Of a stretch of DNA of 38,416 bases, positions 31,369 through 38,416 are shown one piece after another. Position numbers and translations under genes: made by a program. Position 1 is the stretch's first letter, and every line of letters begins with the position of its first letter. Where the stretch lies: contig BFEA01000707.1 in NCBI GenBank assembly GCA_003427395.1, forward strand, positions 182,940-221,355, read 5' to 3'. Source of the DNA: Chara braunii. Its lineage: Eukaryota; Streptophyta; Charophyceae; Charales; Characeae. The notes under the pieces are model-generated. The model was given only the letters and a program-made list of their open reading frames with translations. It ran no database searches and was not told the origin of the DNA.

Positions 31369-32323
31369 GGTCAGTCAATTTTACCCATACCGCTATGTCC
31401 TGTAGAAAGGCGTCCTGCAGCAGGTTATGCCTCAGGAGTGAGCATAGACAGTGTCGCACGTCTGCGGCCTTGCCAAGGAGGCTGTCCCTGACCCTCGCTT
31501 GGCATACCTCTAGAAGCTCGGCATGGGAGAGCCAGATCAGACCTGCCTCCTTTCGCTCACTGAACCTAGCGAAGGCCACTCTCCGTGCCATATGTGCGGT
31601 TCCATTTCCGGCTATCCATTTGGCTTCTACTCCCGGTTCGTATTGTGTTTCAAGAAACCGGTCCATATCCTGCTGTAGCACCTTTTCTCCCTCGATGTCA
31701 TAGTTTGTGAAGGAAGACCAGCCTTTCAAAGTGCCCCCTCCCTGTTGGCCCTTGCCTATTGGGGATAGGCCCACCTCCCACGTGTCCCTTTTCTTTCGTA
31801 CTGGGATGAGAGGCACTCCTTCTCCCTTCATCTCCCTTACACCTTCCCCTTGTTCCAGGCATTGTCTCAGGCGGTACTCTTTGACCAGCTCTTTCTCACG
31901 CTGACGACCTGTGCCTGGATCTGGTTCATCCGGGACTCCCGGGGGGGGAGTGCTGCTGGTTACTCTCTTACCCTGAGGCTCTGGTTCTCCTGGGGGGGTG
32001 TTCTGTCTAAGGGCAGCCTGCTCCTGCATCTGTGTTCCTGTCTGAGTACTTGCTTCTGATCCATTTTTGCCTCCCGTATCCCGCCGCAGCATATGGGGGC
32101 TTTCCTTTTTCTCTGCCCTATCTTTCTGTTCCTCTGTCTGTTGGGGAGGAAGCTGTATCAGTTTGGTCACAATGTGCAGGACCCGAGAACCTACCTCGGG
32201 CCAATGTAGATCAGGTGGGAGGCCTTCCACCATCACCCTCTTGAGGCTGGAGCTTCCGTCAATGATGGCAAAGATACTCAGGTAGGTTGCGTCCCAAAAC
32301 TTGTCAGATTCGGGGCCGTACAT
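31346..32323 (-). CDS. LINE ORF1 (Gag-like nucleic-acid-binding protein), N-terminally truncated
   Basis: An open frame of about 325 codons with the first ATG at 32,321-32,323, only a few bases inside the LINE edge, and a TGA at 31,346-31,348. The start reads MYGPESDKFW; VMVEGLPPDLHWPEVG resembles the DUF4283-type region of plant LINE ORF1. The rest is charged and low complexity (Glu/Lys/Gln/Pro-rich, 31,700-32,150). No CCHC knuckle is evident. The frame is also open for 45 codons beyond the junction into PLE DNA, but that extension is out of the PLE frame and should not be counted. It overlaps ORF2 by 23 bases in another frame. ORF1 proteins coat LINE RNA; that role is inferred here. Confidence 0.7.
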   Translation of the reverse strand: MYGPESDKFWDATYLSIFAIIDGSSSLKRVMVEGLPPDLHWPEVGSRVLHIVTKLIQLPPQQTEEQKDRAEKKESPHMLRRDTGGKNGSEASTQTGTQMQEQAALRQNTPPGEPEPQGKRVTSSTPPPGVPDEPDPGTGRQREKELVKEYRLRQCLEQGEGVREMKGEGVPLIPVRKKRDTWEVGLSPIGKGQQGGGTLKGWSSFTNYDIEGEKVLQQDMDRFLETQYEPGVEAKWIAGNGTAHMARRVAFARFSERKEAGLIWLSHAELLEVCQARVRDSLLGKAADVRHCLCSLLRHNLLQDAFLQDIAVWVKLTDHGQHGQY

Positions 32324-32330
32324 GTCTTTT

Positions 32331-32343
32331 GATCCCGTAGGCC
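32331..32343. repeat. LINE target-site duplication, 5'-side copy
   Basis: Exact 13-bp match to 26,355-26,367, adjoining the LINE's 5' edge. The next two plus-strand bases are TT, so homology with the T run extends the identity to 15. Confidence 0.88.
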
Positions 32344-32822
32344 TTGCCCAGGCTTCCTTTGCTGTTCCAAGGAGCCAGTTTCTGAGCCCGTACTTCAAAA
32401 GAACCGGCCATACAGGCCAATAGAATTTGTTCTTCGGAACGCAGTTCGATAATAAACCCTTCATTGCCCAAAAACGTTCTCACTCGAAACCCCCATCCAG
32501 CAAATCCTCTTTTTGCAGATGTGGGCCCCATATGAGGCGTTGGTCCAAGTTGACACGAGTTCCAGACGAGTTCCCAGTGGTTGTTGTACGGTCCACTTCT
32601 GTAGCCCCAACCATAGGGGGGCGGAGACCAGTAGTAGGGGAAAGTGGGGAGGGGGGGGCGATCTACAGGATCCTGTTCTGTAGGATACTTCATGATAATA
32701 GGATATAGGTGGGGAATAATTGCATAATAGAAGTCCGTACAGTACGCATGGGGTCCGTAGAGGGAAAGATCAGCTAACGAGGGGGAAAGGGGGAGGGCAC
32801 AGGCAAGGGGTGCAAACACCAC
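32331..32822 (-). pseudogene. Penelope-like element coding region, 5' part
   Basis: A minus-strand frame reading IIPHLYPIIMKYP, ...YGWGYRSGP..., GWGFRVRTFLGNEG, SEEQILLACMAG, VRAQKLAPW and SLGKAYGI, where the LINE begins. After removal of the LINE and one duplication copy the frame runs directly into PKHKDISR at 26,354, so these are halves of one gene. The function of this N-terminal region is unknown to me and no GIY-YIG endonuclease motif is visible. The start at 32,822 is only the first Met and the true start may lie further right, where the frame is lost (32,823-32,974 shows no clear homology). Confidence 0.65.
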
Positions 32823-32974
32823 TTGGACTCACGGGATAGGCACAGGACTCACAAAGAGATAAAGTAAAAAAGAGTTTAACCATGCTCGCAAGGGGGTCAA
32901 CTACGATAAAAACAGGAGGTAAGTGAGTACAATAGCCTGGTGAAGAATCAGATTCTACAGTAAAAGCGATGAAC

Positions 32975-33029
32975 GGGATACTGGGCCCGGTTCCCAGCAC
33001 GTGTTGCTCCCCACGAATAGATTGGAGCA
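32975..33029 (+). repeat. 55-bp dispersed repeat, copy 2
   Basis: Same family and orientation as 8,171-8,225 (50 of 55 identical). It lies upstream of the PLE coding region and just left of the A-rich tract, and may belong to the PLE's own non-coding end. Confidence 0.75.
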
Positions 33030-33047
33030 TGTCCTCAAAAAAATGTC

Positions 33048-33049
<2 letters not shown>

Positions 33050-33102
<53 letters not shown>

Positions 33103-33113
33103 AAAAGAAAACG

Positions 33114-33167
<54 letters not shown>
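33050..33167. repeat. 118-bp A-rich tract
   Basis: Almost pure A with three G and one C interruptions, preceded by AAAAAAATGTCCT. It could be the tail of another plus-strand retrocopy or an assembly-inflated homopolymer. A Lys-only frame here is an artefact. Confidence 0.9.
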
Positions 33168-33170
<3 letters not shown>

Positions 33171-33694
33171 AGGAAGGCAGCAAGGACTATATATATAATC
33201 ATTTAAGGTTGTAAGATAATACGAAAATGTGCAAAAGATGTGGGGAATAATAGTGGACTTGTCAACAAAGAGGGTATCAGGGTGCTTCATATCAGAAACA
33301 ATGAGGAAACAAGGCAGGATGGGAGGGGAGGATAAGGTGCAGTAGGGGATGTAAGAGTATACGAGGGGCGGGGGGGCAGGGGGAGAAGATGGGGATGAAG
33401 AGCCTGTAATGATGGAACTGGGGAGGGTTACGTGATTGGGGTTGGGAAGGAAATTAGGTGGAGGAAGGGCTGTTCAAGGGCAGAAAATTTTTGGGTACCA
33501 TTAGGACTCTCCCAGTTGTAAGCAGCCTCCACCTATTTTTTTTCCTGTTGGACCATTTTTTATTGAAAGATCTTCCCAGCGTAGAAGGGGCACTACGAGG
33601 CTGTAGCGGCGTCGAGGCCATTCATCGAGGGAGCGTCGGGAAGGATGCCATTGACGGACGACACGACAACTGCGACGCTTTGAGTCAGGGGACG
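33168..33694. other. Upstream of hAT gene; no recognised feature
   Basis: G-rich on the plus strand (run near 33,366-33,385). The frame of the hAT gene is open back to 33,458 but that part is not transposase-like. No terminal inverted repeat could be recognised. Confidence 0.35.
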
Positions 33695-36600
33695 ATGACG
33701 GGGGGTGGGGGGACCAGCGGTACGGGGGGGTCTGCGGGTGGGGGGTTCATCGCGCAGTCTGAGAGGGAGATGGCGAAGTTGAGGCAGGGGAACGTGGTTT
33801 GGAACTTCGTCACTGCGGGACAGCATGTGGGGAACCAGGCGAAGATGCATGGGGACCGAAAGTTGCGTTGCAACTTTTGCGGCCACTTGTTTCAGGGAAA
33901 TGCGGGGAAGGCCGCGCGCCATTTTACACAGGCCAAGTACTGCAAGGCTGCGGGAATGAGAGTTCTCGCAGAATTATGGAACGACACAAACTACACATTC
34001 AAGCCCGCGACTGCTCGGCGGGTGCAGAGGTGGATGGATGACGAGGGGGTACGGGACACGAGAGCAGCTACGGGTGGGCAGCGATAGCGGATGGACGAGG
34101 GAGAGAAGGACGATGTTAAGGACGCCCTCGATGAGGAGGAGGAGGAGGGTCTCGAGGGTGGGGTTGGGGAGGGGGCGAAGGCTGACGAGGCAGTCGGAGA
34201 CCCTGACCTGCCAGGGGAGGAGGTGGTGATGACGTCGAGAGGCGTCGGTCGAGCGGGTCCCGCTCCTAGGGCACCACAACCTGAGTTGGAGCGCGCGAGG
34301 AGGGAGAAGAGGCCGGTGGGGGAGGGCAACATCGAGGTGCGAGAGCCGGCCAGGGAGAAGAGGGCTTGGCAGACGACGATCGACGAGATGTACGACAAGG
34401 AGAAGTTGGCCGAGTTCCATGACGCATGGCTGCATTTGATCGACGCGAAGGGGTTGGCATTCAACGCCTTCCGAGGTCCGGAGTTCCAGAGGGTTCGCCA
34501 AGCGGCAGAGAGAGTGCCGCGGACAATTCAGTTCCGGTTTCCCTCGTACAGGGTCACAGCGGGCACCGGGATCCCTTCGCAGAGGGGGAAGGTGGCGTCA
34601 TGCGATCTGCTTTCCGGCACACCGGTGCCACCATCCTCTCAGACGGGAGGAAGTTGCGCAGCGGCAAGCCGCTCGTGAACTTCTTGGCGGGGGGCGCCAA
34701 CGGCGCCCTGCTGTACGCCACCGTCGCAGGTGACGGGTCTGTCCGCGACACTGCGGATATCGTGTACCGCAGGTGGCGGGCCATCATCTTGTCCTTTCCT
34801 GCAAAGGATGTGATCGGCTTCTGCACGGACTCCGCCAGTAACTATATGGTGGCGGCCCGCAAATTCGCCACCGACCCCGACGCAGACATCAGGAGGATCA
34901 CTTGGCTTCCCTGCTCCACCCACGTCTACAACTTGATGTTGTCAGACGTCGGGACGCGAGTGGCGTGGGTCAAGGAGACCATCATCTGTGTCCGAGCGTT
35001 AGTGCGATTTATTGAATCGCACGGCGCTGCGTTCGCCCTTTTCAGGAGGATGAGCCCTCGTGTCACGCTGGTTGAGCCCGTTGAGACCCGGTTTGCATCA
35101 TTTTTCCTGATGCTGACGTGTCTCAAAGGCCGGCGGGACACGTTAGAGAGCATGCTGCACGGCGACGCGTGGGCTCGCATCCCGTGGGAGCGCAGGCTTG
35201 TCACCCAGGCACAGTGGGTTCAGCAGCAGATCCGCGACAGCGAGTTCTGGCGATGCGTTGACTGTGCCATCCGCGTTATGTCGCCCATCCACCAGCTCTT
35301 GAGGAGGATGGATAGAGGGGGGATGATGATGTCCATCGTTTACGAGTGGAGTCAGCATCTTCTGGAGTTGATGAGGAGGGTGGATGTGTTGGCGGACATG
35401 GTCGAGCCGTGCGTGCGCGAGGTTGCCGTCCGCAACCTCCACATGCTCGAGCCCGCACATGCTGCGACACACCTCCTCAACCCTCGCCGCCAGTCCCTCC
35501 GATATTATGAGTCGTTGCAGACGACTACCGAGGATGCCCGTGTTGTCGAGGAGTGCGACAGATTCCTGCTCGTACAGACTGGCAGCGATCCAGTCGGCAG
35601 ACTGTACAGGACAGTCCGTGACCAGATCAGGCATTTCCACTCGCGGCGGGGAGATTGGGGAGATCGGCTGCTGTCCGATGCCAAGGCCGACGATTGTCGG
35701 GGGGACCGCGAGACTGAGCGTTGTGCCTAGTGGTGGTTTGATCACGGACGTCATCAACCTGAGTTGCGCACCATCGCCATCCGTGTGATGCACTTGTGGA
35801 CGTCCGCCTCTCCTGCGGAGAGGAACTGGACGCAGCACGAGCGCATCAACACGGCGAGGCGCCACAAGCTTGCATAGCTGGTTGAGATTGCCACCAATCT
35901 CAAACTGGCCGGATGCGCACAGCAGGGTAGTGGCTACGTGTTGCCTTGGGTTATGGGGACCGGTCAGGAGGAGACCGCGGGAGGGCAGGAGGACGACGAG
36001 GGGGACGTGGACCCCGAGGTGTGGGGAGCGCGACCTGTTGGCAGTTTCAGTGAGCACGACATCGAGAGCCAGGTCGTCGCTTTCCATGCTTGTCAACCGT
36101 CCAGAGACGACCCGGTTCAGGACGTGTTCGACAAGAGGGCGCTGGAGCTACGGCCGTGGCCGGAGCAGACGTCGGACGCTGATGTGGACGGCGACACGTC
36201 GGACGACGAGTGGACGGACGATGATGATGCTCCCGTCAGCGGCGACGCGAAGGTGGAGCGGGTCTATTTCACGTACGGTGGAGGACCTGACGGCATGACT
36301 CCACACACATCCGTCATCACTGACGATGTGTCATCCGGTGGTCAGGCCAGTGGCACTGGTAGAGCCAGTGGTCGTCGACGACCGTGTGCCGACGCGCACG
36401 TGGAGGAGCAGGAGCCAGTCGGAGGCCTTCCACAGACGGGCAGACGTTGGGAGGTCAGGAGCGACAATGAGCCGGAGGGGGCGGAGGAGGAGGAGGAGGC
36501 GCGCCTTCAGGATCGTTGGTTCTCTCCCTCTCATCATCGGACCACGGTAGCGCTCGAGCCTACCAGGCCGAGGACGAGGTCGGCATCGGCAGCGGAGAGA

Positions 36601-37173
36601 CAGCAGACACCAGCGACCGAGCACCATGAGGGGACCGGGCTTGGGGACATTCCGGAGATGGAGAGGACTTCATCTGGCGCCGGTGTTGCCACCGCTCACC
36701 GTCCGAGCTGCGCACCGACGACTTCTACGTCGGCGGCTCTGGCGGGGGTTTGGGGGATCTCAGTGCCCCGAGACAGCGGGGTGCCTCACTGTCGGACGTG
36801 CTCCTCGACGATTCTGATGTGCGGGGCCATGTAGAGACCGCGAAGGAGCGGGATGCCCGACTAGACAGAGAGGAGGAGGAGCGGCTGCGGACTTTGCCGG
36901 GATGGGAGGGTCGTTTTGCGTATATGGAGGAGCAGCGCCGACGGAGGGAGTTGGAGACAGGGAGGGGTGGCGGCGGTGACGGAGGCGCCGTGGGTTTTGT
37001 TGGGGAGGCTGATGCGGGGGCGGCCCGACAGGGTATGCCCACGGGTGTTGAGGGAGATGGTGTACCCACGGGTGTTGAGGGAGATGGTGTACCCACGGGT
37101 GTTGAGGGAGATGGTGTACCCACGGGTGTTGAGGGAGATGGTGGCGGCAAGGACGAGGAGGGAGATGGTGGCG

Positions 37174-37211
<38 letters not shown>

Positions 37212-38276
37212 GGGTCCGACCACGAAGACGGCGGCGGCGACGGCGACGACGGTGACGACGACGGTGACCACGGCGACGACGACGACGACGACGACCACGA
37301 TGGCAACCACGGCGATGAGGGTAGGCTGGCTTTGGTCTTGAGGGACCCGTCAGTGCCTACACTACCTCTCACACGGCCCGAGGCCTTCGCTCAGGCTGGT
37401 TTTTATGCCGAGGATTTGGCGCGACTCGGTTCACATGACCCTCTCCCCTACATGGGCCGCAGGAGCAACAAGAGGCGCCCTCCTGGAGGGGCGTATTCGC
37501 CTCCGCCGTACATCGTGGATAGCCCTAGATGGTCAGGTTCTTCGCTCAACGGCATTAGAGGGAGGGAGTTCGGGCCGGTTGATGGCGGGTCGGGCCGCCG
37601 CAGCGGCGGATCTGTCGGATCGATGCCTCCGCCACCCGCACGGAGCATGGAGGGCAGCACCGATGCGACTACTGCCCGTGCGGCCGTTGCCGGTTCCCCG
37701 CCGCCTGTCGCAGGTGGTGTTGCCGGCGGATGGGCAGCTCATCGCCGGGTCTCGGACCGGATGAGGGCGGATTACGACGCCGGGAGGGGCACCTTCGCAG
37801 GACGTTTGTCACCTCAGTTTCAGGTTGCGGCCAGCAGCGAGGGTGGCTCCGGACGTCCGAGTGTTCACATGGCAGGCCGCATGCTCGGTTTGTCTCGATC
37901 AGTGACGAAGAGAGTTTTGATCCCACCGCCGATTCCGGCCCGAGGGACAACTGAGGACATGCAGCAGGTTCAGCACTACACATCTGGCGAGGAGGGGTTG
38001 CTGATGCGGAGTGGGTGTAGACGACAGAGCTCCATCACGGAGGTTGAGGCTCGACTCGCAGCAGAGCTCGCCGTCAGCCAGGCTGCATTGGACGCGATTC
38101 ACAGGCAGCGACAGACGATTGCTGCAGCGGAGGCCGAGGACGAGGACACGGACACAGAGTCCGAGCCGATCGACATTGCAGTCCGCAGACATAGAGCGGC
38201 CGTGTCCGCGGCAGCCGCGGTAGCACAGGCGGCATACATCAGCGGTGTGCAGGGCACAGGTGGTGGAGGGGCCTGA
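33695..38276 (+). pseudogene. hAT-family transposase with long acidic C-terminal extension
   Basis: hAT transposases cut and paste their own element. Start chosen at the ATG of MTGGGGTSG. A BED-like finger (CNFCGHLF...H...C) lies near 33,868-33,950. After a helical, acidic linker comes a DUF659/hAT RNase H-like core: ILSDGRKLRSGKPLVNFL, DVIGFCTDSASNYM, WLPCSTHVYNLML and ETRFASFFLML (34,630-35,130). The dimerisation segment HLWTSASPAERNW, ERINTARRHKLA lies near 35,785-35,874. About 790 further codons are acidic and repetitive (GVEGDGVPT x4, Asp/Glu runs) to a TGA at 38,274-38,276. Breaks: TAG at 34,085, 35,728 and 35,875 (each fits Gln), a frameshift near 34,597 and another near 36,700. It is inactive. 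Antisense open frames here reflect high GC. Confidence 0.85.
37038..37148 (+). repeat. 27-bp in-frame tandem repeat, four units
   Basis: Units ACGGGTGTTGAGGGAGATGG plus GTGTACCC start near 37,041, 37,068, 37,095 and 37,122. They encode PTGVEGDGV, preserve the reading frame, and are nearly identical, so expansion is recent. An adjacent GA(C/G)GA(C/G) tract (37,150-37,310) encodes an Asp/Glu run. Confidence 0.92.
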
Positions 38277-38370
38277 GAGGAGCGCGTGGTCGACAGTCCA
38301 CCGGGAGAGGCCGCGGGCGTCCTTCCGGAGGCAGAGGATCTGGACCTTCCACAGGGAGAGGGAGGCGTTA

Positions 38371-38375
<5 letters not shown>

Positions 38376-38411
<36 letters not shown>
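38376..38411. repeat. Poly-T run (36 nt) near window end
   Basis: Thirty-six T residues about 100 bases after the hAT stop codon. With the A-rich tract at 33,050-33,167 it brackets the hAT region. It may be the tail of a minus-strand retroelement lying beyond the window. Confidence 0.92.
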
Positions 38412-38412
<1 letters not shown>

Positions 38413-38416
38413 TCCA

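Larger units (their letters stand above)
26368..32330 (-). mobile_element. LINE retrotransposon, 5.96 kb, inserted in the PLE
   Basis: Read on the minus strand: an ORF1 portion (32,323-31,346), ORF2 with endonuclease and RT (31,368-26,711), a 3' UTR of about 320 bp and a 24-nt poly(A) tail (T run 26,368-26,391). A 13-bp target-site duplication flanks it exactly. It is probably 5'-truncated, because ORF1 begins only 8 bases from the edge. APE-type endonuclease, RT and a C-terminal zf-RVT finger match plant L1-like LINEs. ORF2 has a frameshift and six stops, so the copy is dead. No open frames on the plus strand of this interval are believed. Confidence 0.92.

Noticed and set aside
27840-32285. 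Plus-strand open frames of 60-158 codons across the LINE.
   Set aside because: They are antisense to well-recognised RT and endonuclease coding and contain no domains.
32331-32464. Treating the first 45 codons of the 372-codon minus-strand frame ending at 31,346 as LINE ORF1.
   Set aside because: They lie outside the target-site duplication, in PLE DNA, and in a frame different from the PLE gene. Continuity across the junction is chance.
32969-33290. Lys-rich and Phe-rich open frames.
   Set aside because: They are translations of the A-rich tract.
26711-35877. A reassigned nuclear code in which TAG and TAA mean Gln (as in some ulvophyte algae), because most in-frame stops fit Gln.
   Set aside because: Long frames here contain many CAG/CAA codons and no TAR. 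TGA also interrupts frames at Arg and Trp positions, and frameshifts are present. C-to-T decay explains all of this more simply.
33593-37372. Minus-strand open frames up to 317 codons opposite the hAT gene.
   Set aside because: High GC and the repetitive acidic tail create long antisense frames (Ser/Pro-rich, Val-rich). The plus strand carries the recognisable domains.

Overview
This is a repeat-dominated piece of a eukaryotic nuclear genome, almost certainly from the green lineage. The evidence is a plant-type U6 snRNA-derived repeat, fragments of plant-type mitochondrial nad4 and cox2, a Ty3/gypsy element primed by initiator tRNA-Met, a LINE with a C-terminal zf-RVT finger, and a hAT transposon. 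A Penelope-like element (PLE) is also present; these are uncommon in seed plants, so a streptophyte alga (Chara-like) or another early-diverging plant is my best guess. The sequence alone does not prove this. I found no intact, confidently functional protein-coding host gene.

Layout. 1-6,000: no recognisable gene; microsatellites, short tandem duplications, a rearranged U6 snRNA pseudogene array (4,651-4,873), a 155-bp tandem duplication with an inverted arm, and tRNA-like A-box repeats. 6,313-7,690: organelle-derived AT-rich DNA with a nad4 fragment (broken by a one-base gap and a stop) and a tRNA-Gly-like sequence lacking its anticodon arm. 7,700-13,100: mixed non-coding sequence, a 406-bp duplication, a cluster of 13-14 bp-arm palindromes, and a short cox2 fragment in AT-rich DNA. 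13,100-20,000: mostly non-coding, with a 26-bp minisatellite, two exon-like segments, and an unrecognised decayed reading frame on the minus strand (18,084-19,326).

20,040-25,700: a decayed, 3'-truncated Ty3/gypsy retrotransposon on the minus strand (LTR, PBS, long leader, gag, protease, RT, start of RNase H). 25,800-33,030: a PLE reverse-transcriptase gene on the minus strand, split by a 5.96-kb LINE (26,368-32,330, minus strand). The LINE has a poly(A) tail and a 13-bp target-site duplication; removing it and one duplication copy joins the two PLE parts in frame. 33,695-38,276: a hAT transposase pseudogene on the plus strand with a BED-type finger, a DUF659/hAT core, a hAT dimerisation region and a very long acidic, repetitive C-terminal extension.

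Mobile-element history is the main story. The PLE came first and was interrupted by the LINE. The gypsy copy lies beside the truncated 3' side of the PLE. Premature stops are mostly of the kind produced by C-to-T (or, on the other strand, G-to-A) change in CAG, CAA, CGA and TGG codons, as expected from deamination of methylated transposon DNA.
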